This document shows positions 46,346-55,060 of a stretch of 64,000 bases of DNA, in pieces; position 1 is the first letter of the stretch, and every line of letters starts with the position of its first letter. The notes under the pieces are model-generated. The model did no database searches. It was not told the origin of the DNA and was given only the letters and a program-made list of their open reading frames with translations. This DNA comes from Forficula auricularia. Its lineage: Eukaryota; Arthropoda; Insecta; Dermaptera; Forficulidae. Made by a program: the position numbers and the translations under genes. Location of the stretch: positions 100,593,322 through 100,657,321 of the forward strand of contig JALMQS010000099.1 in NCBI GenBank assembly GCA_024734495.1, in the 5' to 3' direction.

Positions 46346-47116
46346 TAATATGTTTAGAAGAATATTTATAATAAAATATCCGGAGGAAATGAAATTTTAT
46401 TTATCGAAATGGCTAAAATAGAATTTTTAGTATTCTGTTAAAAAGTTAAACAGGATAATATTGACCTCGATTCATCGATTATCTGCCTGTCAAATAATTA
46501 CAGCTTGAAAACTAAATAAGAAATAAACTTAAAAACTACAATGTTTATTCATTTTACCCGAAATCAAATATAATCTACTAAAATTTTGATCGGATGGTTA
46601 TTTCGGGGAAGAGTTGAATTTTTTTGATTATTTTAAAATGGCGATGTGAGAGGGTGCCAAAGTGACCGTTTTTAGATGATTTTTCTACCTGACGGCGTTC
46701 AAAAGTGACCTGAGTGCTAGATTTGCTTGCCAGGCTCTACATTTGGATCTAACATACTAATATAAGTATCTACAGAAGAGCATTTTCACCCAAGGTACTT
46801 AGCTCATCGTTAAAAAAATTTTCAAAACAGTGAATAAAAATTCTAGTATATAGTTTTTATTTAGAATAAATTATGAAAAAGTTAATCTTTAGGAAATCAA
46901 ATAAAGCTCACTTTTTCAATAGTTAAACTTTTTATGTTTTTAAATGTTGTGTTCGGTTTTATAATTTGAATTGAAAAATGGTTCTTAGGAGATCGGAACA
47001 AAAATATATTCTTAATTCTTATAAAACGTTTATTGAGTAGTACTGTAAGAGAATTTTCGAATTTAAAATTTTAATAAAATTAAAATTTGAAAATTATTTT
47101 CATTAAAAAAAGTTTA
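46346..47116. other. FMO intron stretch with family P repeat
   Basis: The family P block is at 46440-46770 (TGCCTGTCAAATAATTACAG, ACTAAATAAGAAATAAACTT, GAGAGGGTGCCAAAGTGACC). No gene seen. Confidence 0.55.
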
Positions 47117-47315
47117 TTTTTGCCGAGACTAGCAGAATTTTTATAAATGGAAGGAGACAATAAAAGTGTGTGTCTTCTGCGATTCCTGTGAATCAATTGT
47201 AATAGCAACTGATATGAAGAGGACAAAGTCCTCAAAGCTATCTTGTTATAAATAAATTAAAATTTATTTTTTCAGCAGAAGACACTATTTTATTGTCTCC
47301 TTCAATTGATAATAT
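47117..47315. mobile_element. Hammerhead family A element, copy 2
   Basis: GAAGGAGACAATAAAA-GTGTCTTCTGC on the left and its inverse GCAGAAGACAC-TTTTATTGTCTCCTTC on the right enclose one hammerhead-like unit on the plus strand (47195-47252). There stem II is GAGGAC/GTCCTC with AAA loop (47219-47233), whereas boxes I and II are eroded (GATATGA and CAAAG). Stem I halves TTGTAA and TTATAA are kept. Confidence 0.65.
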
Positions 47316-47561
47316 TTTCTTTCGAAATTCGAATTTTGCAATTCATATGAGTAGAACCGAGTTTGCGCGTGCGCTAAACATTAATGCCTTCATTTTACGC
47401 ATTGTGCTTTTAATAAATAAGAATTTCTAAATCGAAAATTTATTCTAATTCAAATTTTTCTATAACATCGAATTTAATATATACATATAAAAATTTTAAT
47501 TTCTAATTTTTGAATTATTTCTAAAATGAATTTTCGAATTTAATTTTTGCTAAAAAATAAT

Positions 47562-47567
47562 AATTGA

Positions 47568-47573
<6 letters not shown>
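47562..47573. repeat. LINE target-site duplication, 3' side
   Basis: AATTGAGGCTCT, identical to 52128-52139, directly outside the poly-A end of the jockey-type LINE. The last T could belong to the tail. Confidence 0.85.
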
Positions 47574-47605
<32 letters not shown>

Positions 47606-47744
47606 ATTTTATATTTACAATCAGCTTAATATTTAAGCTTTGAGTAAATTTGATCAAATAGTTTGTACATACACACACTCTCACACTAGTTCATTCACAC
47701 ACGCACACGTCACTTGAAGGGAGAGTCGTCCATTGATGACTTCC
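47574..47744 (-). other. LINE 3' UTR and poly-A tail
   Basis: Runs from the ORF2 stop to a tail of about 26 A (minus strand). It has a GT-rich segment (plus CACACACTCTCACACTAG and ACACACGCACACGTCAC). Confidence 0.85.
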
Positions 47745-48180
47745 CTATTTGAATTTCATTTTCCAGTTGTTCAAAGTAGAGCGTTCTTCAGTGTCGAGAA
47801 CATGGTTCTTCTTGAGTCTTCTGGTCACTTCACTGTTGTCCAGGAGAGTAATGGCTGATGTGTTTGGATGATTTTCAAGTTTTTTTGTATGTTTGATGAA
47901 TGAATTTAGAATCACTTCTCTAACTGAAGGGATGAGAAGGTCACTGTGCAAACTTGCATTTGTAAAATACCATGGAGCGTTTGCTATACATCTAAGTATT
48001 TTGGATTGCACTCTTTGAATTTTGCTTATACTGGATTCGCTGGCAGTTCCCCATATTTGACATGAGTATGACCAAATTGGCATAATCATTGACTTATAAA
48101 GTAAGACTTTTGTTTTTAAGGCAAGTTGTGAATTTTTCCCTAATAGCCAGTACATTTTTTTATATTTAATATTTAATTCA
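47745..48180 (-). pseudogene. LINE ORF2, C-terminal part (after second frameshift)
   Basis: Continues the reverse transcriptase in a new frame: YWLLGKNSQLALKTKVLLYK and SMIMPIWSYSCQIWGTAS are the conserved region downstream of the RT core in jockey elements (LYK-ILRPIW-YG-QLWG type), then a basic C-terminus ends at a stop at 47745. The break is the T-run at 48185-48191 on the plus strand (one base out of step). A sequencing or assembly error there cannot be excluded. Confidence 0.85.
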
Positions 48181-49055
48181 TTTCTTTTTTTCTATGTGAA
48201 TTTTCCAGGTAAGTCTTGAGTCGAGGTGCAGTCCAAGATACTTTACAGAGTTACTATAGGGAATTATTTTTGAATTTAAATAAACTGTTGGGCATGTGAT
48301 TTTTTTATTAGTGAAAGTGATATGATTAGATTTAGTTTCATTCACATGAATCCTCCATCTATGAAACCAGTTTTGGGTGGTGTCTAGTCGTTCTTGAAGT
48401 TTGATTGATGCTATGTCTGGATCTGTGCTTGTGACGAGAATGGCGGTATCATCGGCATAAGTGGCGATAAAAGAATCTTCCGTTGTTGGTATATCCGCAG
48501 TGTATACGGAATATAAGAATGGTCCAAGAATGCTGCCTTGAGGAACTCCTGAACGTATGGGATGATATTGAGAAAACACGTTTTCTACCCTAACTTGGAA
48601 CCAGCGATCTTGAAGATATGATTGGAGTATCCAAAAATATTGGTCAGGAAAGAGTTTTTTTATTTTGTATAGAAGTCCTTGATGCCATACTTTATCAAAA
48701 GCTTGTTTGACATCCAGAAATACGCCAGAACATATCTTCTTCTCTTCAAGTGTTGTTTCGATAATGTTGACTATTCTGTGGATCTGCTCAGATGTAGAAT
48801 GTTGATGACGAAATCCATATTGATGAAGAGGTAGTATTTCATCAATTTCTATATCACTCTTTAGTCTCCTTAGAATAAGTTTTTCGAAGATCTTTGACGT
48901 TTGAGGGAGGAGACTAATAGGGCGGTATGAGGAAACTTCAGATTCCTGTTTTCCCGGTTTAAGGATCATTATTATTTGAGCAAGTTTCCATTGAATCGGA
49001 AAATATCGAGATCTTAAAATGGCATTATAAAGTTGAGTTAGGAAGAGTATTCCCT
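48178..49055 (-). pseudogene. LINE ORF2, reverse transcriptase core
   Basis: The central part of ORF2. Motifs in order: SSYRPISLLPQTSKIFEKLI, FLDVKQAFDKVWH (first catalytic Asp), RSGVPQGSILGPFLYSVYTA, and FIATYADDTAILV, the YADD catalytic box, then VKYLGLHLDSRLTWKIHI. All expected catalytic Asp residues are present. The frame differs from that of the endonuclease part: the step occurs at the T-run 49055-49059 on the plus strand. In function this enzyme copies the element RNA at the nicked target. Confidence 0.88.
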
Positions 49056-50465
49056 TTTTGGGAGCTTTTTTAATATCTCGACTGTGATTAAATCATATCC
49101 AGGAGATTTTTTTCTGTTAGATTCGTGTTTGATAAGTAGTTCAATTTCTTTTGTGGAGAAGGATCGAATAGGTGGAGATAGCTGTAATGGAGAGTCCAAA
49201 AAATTTTCTATTTCGAGGTTCTCATGGTTAGGACAAGTTTGGGGAAAGGGATTAAATGTGTATTCCAGGTGTTGGGAAAAGGTTTCTGCTTTTTCTAAGT
49301 TTGTTCTGGCCCAAGCATTTGTACCGGTTTTTAATGGTGATGTAAATTGGTTAGGTCTTTTTAGATATTTTGTTGAGTTCCAAAGTGAGTGCTCATTGTT
49401 TCCTTGAGGAGATAATTTTGAAAGGTAATCTTGTAATGTTTCATTTTTATTTTTTATAATTAAGTTTTTAAGTTCCTTAGAGGCCCTATTGAAAATTAAT
49501 TTGTCCTGTGGATATTGACTTCTTTGCCATATTTTTCGAAGTCTTCTTTTTTCTTTTAGTTTTTCTCTTATCTCGATTGGGTAATTGATTTGAGTTTCTT
49601 GTTGGTTTATTTTAGGGGTTGACAACCAAGCTGATTCTTGAATATTTTGGTTAAAATGTTCAATTGCTCTTTCAATGTCATCTTCAGTTTTGAGAGGAAT
49701 TTTAGTATTTAAATTATCTTCAACTTTTTTTTTGAATAAAATCCAATTTGTCTTTTTGTTGCATAATGTGGGACTTCTTTCTTTTTTTATTATCATAGTG
49801 CTGATGGTAGCAATCACTGGAGTGTGGTCAGAGCTAAGATCCAAACATTCTTCGATATTGGTGTATGAGCTAGTCAATCCTTTGAATACAAAGAAATCTA
49901 GCATGTCAGGCAGCCTATTAGGATCAGACGGCCAATAGGTTGGCTTACCAGTAGATAGAATATTATATCCTTTTGAGGATATAGTTTTGAGCAGGTTTCT
50001 TCCTTTTGGTGTTATTACTCGTGAGCCGAATGATGTATGTTTAGAATTGAAATCGCCACCAGCTAAGAATTTTGGACCGAGAGTTTCAAAAAATGTTGAG
50101 AATTGTTCCTTTGAGATAGCATGTCGAGGAGGGCAATAAAGAGCACTTATTGCAAGTCGTGTACCATTTGTTTCTGTGATTTGAATTGATGTTGCTTGTA
50201 AGAAGTTCCTTTCATATTTATCCAGTTCTTGATGATATAATGATTTTTTAACGAGAATTGCGGTACCTCCATGGGCCGTCCCATCAGGGTGTAGAGTGGA
50301 GTAGCAGTTATATCCTGGGATTGAGAAATAGCTTTTATTTGTGAAATGTGTTTCTGATACTAATAATATGTCAATTTTTTCAGTGTGCAAAAAGATTTCT
50401 ATTTCGTGGCGTCGTTGTGCTAATCCGTTAGCATTCCAGAGGGCTATTCTTTGTGTATTAGTCAT
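49038..50465 (-). CDS. LINE ORF2, APE-type endonuclease and linker
   Basis: The first 475 codons of ORF2. An apurinic-like endonuclease nicks target DNA to prime reverse transcription. Visible landmarks: IALWNANGL (residues 7-15), the catalytic Glu in SETH (about 38), GGDFNSKH with Asp138 and Asn140, DMLDFF near 187, and SSDHTPV with Asp213 and His214. A linker with SPGYDLITVEILKKLP leads into the reverse transcriptase before the frame breaks. The start ATG overlaps the ORF1 stop in ATGACTAA, suggesting termination-reinitiation, as in other two-ORF LINEs. The plus-strand frames here are shadows. Confidence 0.9.
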   Translation of the reverse strand: MTNTQRIALWNANGLAQRRHEIEIFLHTEKIDILLVSETHFTNKSYFSIPGYNCYSTLHPDGTAHGGTAILVKKSLYHQELDKYERNFLQATSIQITETNGTRLAISALYCPPRHAISKEQFSTFFETLGPKFLAGGDFNSKHTSFGSRVITPKGRNLLKTISSKGYNILSTGKPTYWPSDPNRLPDMLDFFVFKGLTSSYTNIEECLDLSSDHTPVIATISTMIIKKERSPTLCNKKTNWILFKKKVEDNLNTKIPLKTEDDIERAIEHFNQNIQESAWLSTPKINQQETQINYPIEIREKLKEKRRLRKIWQRSQYPQDKLIFNRASKELKNLIIKNKNETLQDYLSKLSPQGNNEHSLWNSTKYLKRPNQFTSPLKTGTNAWARTNLEKAETFSQHLEYTFNPFPQTCPNHENLEIENFLDSPLQLSPPIRSFSTKEIELLIKHESNRKKSPGYDLITVEILKKLPKREYSS

Positions 50466-51693
50466 TTTTAGTCATATTACTTATTACTTTTGTTAACAAA
50501 TTGAGAATCATGCTGTTTTGATTTAATAGCTGATTAAACATTGATTTAAAGTCATTCATGAGAGATGTTAGCTGAATATTGATATCATTAGGTTGATTGT
50601 TGTAATTTTCGTTTCTAATAGCACTAGCGTATGATCTTTGAGATTGTTGTTGAGGGTTATGATTTAAGGGTGGAGGAAGGGGTGGAGGAGAGGGTGGTGG
50701 AGTTTGCGCTGTTTGAGTTAGAGGGATTTGATTTTCATTATTATTTATGATTTTTGTATCTTGAAAAGATTTACCTCTTCTTTTTTGAATTTCCTTATAA
50801 GTTGAACATCCTTTATAATTGGCCGGGTGATTTCCTGAACAATTTGTACAAACTGGTGGAGTGTCATTTGATTTATTGCACATTGAAGATTCATGTGGTT
50901 CGTCACATTTCACGCATCTGGGGGACTTAAAACAATAAGACTTAGTGTGATTAAAGGATTGGCACCTGGTACATTGCGGAATTGCTCTATTTTTCCTAGG
51001 GGGTTCAATCACTACTTTGGTGTTCATTAGATAGCTTATATTGTAAATAAGTTTGTTGTTTTCATTAGGTTCAAGATCAAGGAAAAATAAAGAGAACGGC
51101 TCTTTGGAAATTCTATGTTTTATGTTAGTTATATTTCTGACATCGAATCCTTTTTCAGCTAATTCAGATTTGACATCATCGATATTAACAGAGTGATGAA
51201 GGTGCCTGATGACTACACGAAATGAGCGATCTTCTTTAAGTTGATATGTGTGATGAATAACATTTTTTTCCTTTAAAAATGTAGCTAGCTTTCTAAAGGC
51301 ATCACTTGTCGATACATTTATTTTAACAGTGGAATTCGCCATGGCTTTACAAATATATTCGTTTCTGCTTATAATTTTCGAAATGCTGTTTGCCATTTGC
51401 GAAAAATTTAAAACATCGTAGATAAAAATAGGTGGAGGTTTCGGAATTTTTGGTTCATTAATATTGATAATTTTTTCTTTATCAGACACGTTGTCTGTCA
51501 CGTTGTTCGATAGCGGACTGAATCGATTGGATTGCTGAATTTCAGTAGATATCGTTTGTGAAATGGTTTTTGTGCTTGAGTTTGTTCTTTTTCTTTTGGC
51601 TGTTTGCCATGGTATATCGGAGTTTGCAGGTTCGTCATACCCATTTGTGTCATTATTTGATGAGCACTGTGACAATTGAGCAGTGAGTGTCAT
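50458..51693 (-). CDS. LINE ORF1, gag-like zinc-knuckle protein
   Basis: An intact 411-residue ORF1, the RNA-binding partner of ORF2 that packages element RNA. Residues 1-85 are polar and probably disordered. About 150-225 (SFRVVIRHLHHSVNIDDVKS, FSLFFLDLEPN) fits the PRE_C2HC domain of jockey-type gags. Three zinc knuckles follow: C241-C244-H249-C254, C260-C263-H267-C272 and C282-C285-H289-C296. Then comes a proline run (331-343) and a Leu/Asn-rich, possibly coiled C-terminus. It ends 4 codons into an 8-base overlap with ORF2. Confidence 0.92.
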   Translation of the reverse strand: MTLTAQLSQCSSNNDTNGYDEPANSDIPWQTAKRKRTNSSTKTISQTISTEIQQSNRFSPLSNNVTDNVSDKEKIININEPKIPKPPPIFIYDVLNFSQMANSISKIISRNEYICKAMANSTVKINVSTSDAFRKLATFLKEKNVIHHTYQLKEDRSFRVVIRHLHHSVNIDDVKSELAEKGFDVRNITNIKHRISKEPFSLFFLDLEPNENNKLIYNISYLMNTKVVIEPPRKNRAIPQCTRCQSFNHTKSYCFKSPRCVKCDEPHESSMCNKSNDTPPVCTNCSGNHPANYKGCSTYKEIQKRRGKSFQDTKIINNNENQIPLTQTAQTPPPSPPPLPPPLNHNPQQQSQRSYASAIRNENYNNQPNDINIQLTSLMNDFKSMFNQLLNQNSMILNLLTKVISNMTKND

Positions 51694-52127
51694 AATGCTT
51701 GGTGAAGAAAATGGAGGAGAGGGGGGGGGGGTGTCTTCTGCGTCACTGAGGCCCTTCAGGACGACTTTGCGTGGAGGGGAAGGCCTTGGAGAGGGATAAG
51801 AGGAAGAAGAGAGAGTTTTGGTTTTGGATGGACCGCTTGAAATGTCCTTCGTCTGCTGGAGCGCCCCTGGTGGGCGATTGCCCGAGCAAGCTCAAGCAAG
51901 CCCAATTATGTCAAGGGTTCGTTAAGGTTAGAATTTTAAAATCAATTGTAATTTCGTTATAAATTATAATTTATATTATAATTTATATTACGAAATATAA
52001 AGGAGTACCTGTTGGTTAGGTGCGTTGCAGATTTGGTACGCTAAATGTTTCTAGGTCCTTATTCAGTGAGAATTTTGGGGCACATGGTGACATACAAGTT
52101 ACTGCAATGGCGTCTCGATGTGAACTG
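51694..52127 (-). promoter_or_regulatory. LINE 5' UTR with likely internal promoter
   Basis: 434 bases from the target duplication to the ORF1 ATG. It starts CAGTTCACATCGAGACGCC, an initiator-like CAGT; a GAGACG lies near +12, closer than the usual downstream element. A C-run (plus G-run 51721-51731) precedes ORF1. The opposite-strand frame 51771-51962 is not a gene. Confidence 0.6.
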
Positions 52128-52139
52128 AATTGAGGCTCT
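52128..52139. repeat. LINE target-site duplication, 5' side
   Basis: AATTGAGGCTCT, exact copy of 47562-47573. Confidence 0.88.
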
Positions 52140-52400
52140 AAACACATCTATAAGTATAATAGCAACCTTGCATTTATATGTTTAATTGACAATTTAGATA
52201 TCTTCAAAATCTAACACCAAAAGTATGTATTTTTTACTACGTTTTTTCTAGTAAGTACTTGGTGATGTGTAAGTTGACGATTAAACGTATAAGCGCAAGG
52301 TTGGTATTATGTTCTGATTAGAATAATTATAGTTGAGTTTAGAGCCCGAGGAAGCCTGATTTAGAGATAAACGTTGCTAAATTAAGGTAGTTTTATAGGA
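52140..52400. repeat. Eroded hammerhead family C foldback
   Basis: Short arms GCAACCTTGC / GCAAGGTTG with AAACGTATA-type flanks are inverted (52160-52190, 52275-52315). The right part reads TTTAGAGCCCGAGGAAGCC and AAACGTTGC, matching TTTGAGCCCTGAGGAAG and GAAACGTTGGC of family C. The left partner motif (GAGCCTCAATT on the minus strand) is where the LINE inserted. Confidence 0.5.
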
Positions 52401-52733
52401 ATTCAAAATATTTTTTCCCCATCTCCTGTGTATAAATGTTCAATGAAAATGAAAGTTCCACTACGTTTCAGATGCTAAAAACGAAAAAAAGAGCGAATTT
52501 AATATTGTGGCACGTTCGATTAAAATACCTTATACATACCACTATAACATATTTTATTATTTGCTTAGATATTTAAAATAGCCATTTGAACTCTAAATGT
52601 TTCAGTCTTGAAATATGTTTTATTTACTGCTCTATGAGGCGATCCCCCTTGCCTCAGATCATCATTACATAAATAAATAAACGTATTATGGTATCTTATC
52701 AAAAAATATCTGATTTGAAATCATGTAAATTAC
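52401..52733. other. FMO intron end, nothing recognised
   Basis: No element noticed up to the exon boundary. Confidence 0.4.
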
Positions 52734-52884
52734 CTGTGCAATAGAAAATAGTGTCGATCTCGACCTGCGATCCATCTTTAAAGTGAATAGTCTTTCCACC
52801 CACTCTTAGAACATCTGGCCGCTGCGAAACGTTGCTCGGAAACACGGTGTCAATCTTGCTCTCCAGGTGATGGCTCATGTACAC
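52734..52884 (-). CDS. Flavin-containing monooxygenase, penultimate exon
   Basis: Encodes 50 codons plus one base. Acceptor GCTGCAG ends at 52885 and donor ACAG|GTAATT begins at 52733. It translates from VYMSHHLESKIDTVFPSNV through SQRPDVLRVGG and FKDGSQVEIDTIFYCTG, the strand leading to the conserved [FY]-x-[AC]-T-G-Y motif that contacts the cofactor region. The preceding exon ends in phase 0 and the next starts with two bases, so the reading is continuous. Length and order fit insect FMOs without a missing exon. Confidence 0.9.
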
Positions 52885-53824
52885 CTGCAGCATAGCACGC
52901 AAGTGTAAGAATACATAGAGAAGGTCATAAAAATGAATAAGGAATAGATGTCCAAGAAGCAAGGAACAACACCTAACGAGATCTTCTCCCTTGGAGATTC
53001 CCTTGATTTTTTAAGGGATTCCAAAATGAAAAAGATTTCGGATTCAAATTTGATTATTACCACAAATCAAGAAAATGGATTGTGATTAAAAATTAATTTC
53101 AAAAATGAAATCTTTTTCAAGACTACTTAAATTTTGATTGAGTAATTTTTCTGTTCTTGGTCGGTTTGAATTAAAGAGTTTTTTATACAACACAAAGGCG
53201 TAGCTTGCCTACCTGTCTGGATTACTATACAGACAATAAAGCAAAAAACGGTAGATTGTAGAAAGTTCGTATATACCCATGATTAATTCAAAATATACCC
53301 AGGATGTTTTAATTTCTAAGACTGAGAAGCGAAATTCTATCTAGTTTCACAGTGTCTGGTAAAAAAATACAGAAAATAAGAAAAAAAAATTTCACATAGA
53401 AATAGAAGCAAGAAATCACATAGAAAGCACGAAGAGCTATAGCCATCTAACTAAAATTTGGTAAACTCGACTCAATAAGCTGCATATTCTGCCAAATTTC
53501 AGGTTTTCAGACAAATATTTACTGAATAACCAAAATTTTTGAAAACCATATCGAGTCTTAAAAAGTTTTCACATTTTCATCTAATTAATTCTCTTTTGTT
53601 TTTCTGTTTATAAACGAACTTTGTTAAAATATTTGTGATTTTAATTACAAAAAAAGGTTACTATGTAAACTCACTAGGAGGCACGTCAAGAAAAATGGTT
53701 GACAGTTTTCTAGAAACAACTCATCCATTTTTAACTATTCTTCAGAGATTATAAAAAACATAAATCCTTTATCTGACATAGATAGACAATTTTTCTCTAA
53801 GGAATTCTTTTATATTATTCTTAT
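52885..53824. other. FMO intron stretch, no gene seen
   Basis: AT-rich without recognised repeats. The 62-codon minus frame near 52875-53063 runs from intron into exon and is chance. Confidence 0.4.
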
Positions 53825-54040
53825 ACCACAATATAAAATTGGCGTTAGAATAACGCTGGAATGGTAATCTAATTGCAGCCCTTGAGTGACTGAAGCCCTC
53901 TTAACAATCCTTCCATAAGTGATTGTGATTCAACTACCCAACTTAATTACAAACAGAGAAGAGCAGGTAAGCTTTGACAAGTTGAGGGAGCTGGATGTGG
54001 TAATCGCTTCGTCTTTCCTGAAGAACCAACTTGAAGATTC
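53825..54040 (+). repeat. Duplicated segment D, copy 2
   Basis: Matches 19170-19400. Conserved: ATATAAAATTGGC at the TATA-like position, CCCTTGAGTGACTGAAGCCC, CTACCCAACTTAATTACAAA, AGAGCAGGTAAGCTTTG. The donor-like CAG|GTAAGC is identical in both. It lies inside the FMO intron on the opposite strand. Confidence 0.6.
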
Positions 54041-54234
54041 ACCAATTCAATAACTTCGGATCTTACATTAAAACAGTTTACAATAGGCGAATGATCTATC
54101 TATACTTTCAAGTTTAATTGTTTTCATCATTTATTTTATTAAATGGTAACCTCCCATAATCATTAGCATTTTTCAATTTCTTGGCCACTAAAAACGATCA
54201 GCATTTTGAAAAATTTGACCAAAAAGATTGTATA

Positions 54235-54235
<1 letters not shown>

Positions 54236-54301
<66 letters not shown>
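54236..54301. repeat. (TA)n microsatellite
   Basis: Pure TA run of about 64 bases. The 78-codon frame starting in it is an artefact. Confidence 0.95.
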
Positions 54302-54774
54302 TTCTTTTTTAATGAAAATAATACAAGAAGATATTAAAAAATGTCAAAAAATGAAAACCAAAATATATCTTCCAAAGATTACAAAAGACAAAAAAACTCA
54401 CTTACACTCCTGGATAAAAGTAGCAGCTGACAAACTTAATATAAGTTACTGTTTTGATGGGTGACATCAAAAATTTGTAATTTAGCTGGCAAGCTAGAAC
54501 TTTTTCAATTGTAAAGAACACAATCTACGCTGATTTATGGGCCTCTGGCTCACTGAGAAAAGTAACATTCAAATTAGCGTTAAAAAATACACGAATCCAA
54601 AATCAACTAATGGCCATAAATACCAGTATAACAGATTTGTTAATAACACCAACTTTAGAAACCAATGACGTGACGTCGGAGTACTTGTTAAACACTTCTC
54701 TCTTATTTAGTAATGTAAAGAATTAATTTTCAAAAATAAATAAATCGTGTTGTTTTTAACGACCCATTTTTAAG
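54302..54774. other. FMO intron stretch with a 40-bp direct repeat
   Basis: GCTGATTTATGGGCCTCTGG and CTCACTG-GAAAAGTAAC at about 54528-54566 recur at 55181-55219, on both sides of the family A element. The region may be one older repeat interrupted by that element. Confidence 0.5.
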
Positions 54775-54855
54775 TACTTACTATACACAAAGAGAAACAA
54801 AGAGGTTGTCTTCTGCTTGATGCAAATAAACATACACACACATATATATCGAACT

Positions 54856-54886
<31 letters not shown>

Positions 54887-55060
54887 TTATTTGTTTGAGT
54901 CTATAGTTTCGAAGACTTGGTCTTCATCATCATTCTTTTTTTAATTATAAATATTATTCATGGAGTCAATACCGTAAGGATATTGACCTCTTTGTTTCTC
55001 TTTGTGAATCAACAACTCTGCTACTCTCGGGAAAACAAAAACTTTTCAATTTACTTACTA
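54775..55060. mobile_element. Hammerhead family A element, copy 3
   Basis: Arms CACAAAGAGAAACAAAGAGG (54787-54806) and its inverse near 54985-55004 flank the unit, followed by the reverse complement of the GCAGAGTT-CCGAGAG family start. The minus strand carries a hammerhead-like motif with stem II GAAGAC/GTCTTC (54911-54925), box II GAAA (54907-54910), box I changed to ATGATGA, and the TATAGAC stem-III segment. A TA microsatellite (54855-54883) lies inside. Confidence 0.65.

Larger units (their letters stand above)
47574..52127 (-). mobile_element. Near-full-length jockey-superfamily LINE
   Basis: A 4.55-kb element on the minus strand: 5' UTR 52127-51694, ORF1 (gag-like) 51693-50458, ORF2 (endonuclease plus reverse transcriptase) 50465-47745, 3' UTR, and a poly-A tail of about 26 (T-run on the plus strand at 47574-47599). 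Twelve-base duplications flank it. The 5' end begins CAGTTCACATCG, like the CAGT start of I/jockey-type elements with internal promoters (family knowledge). It is in the FMO intron in gene orientation. Two single-base breaks interrupt ORF2; both are in homopolymers. Otherwise it looks intact, so insertion is recent. Confidence 0.92.

Noticed and set aside
48178..49059. Programmed ribosomal frameshifts in LINE ORF2
   Set aside because: Both steps are single-base changes in homopolymers without a slippery heptamer plus stimulatory structure; jockey ORF2 is normally continuous.
49084..49407. 107-codon and 87-codon plus-strand frames within the LINE
   Set aside because: They are shadows of the LINE ORF2 on the minus strand.
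54228..54464. 78-codon frame beginning in a TA run as a small protein
   Set aside because: Its first 22 codons translate a microsatellite and the rest shows no family resemblance.
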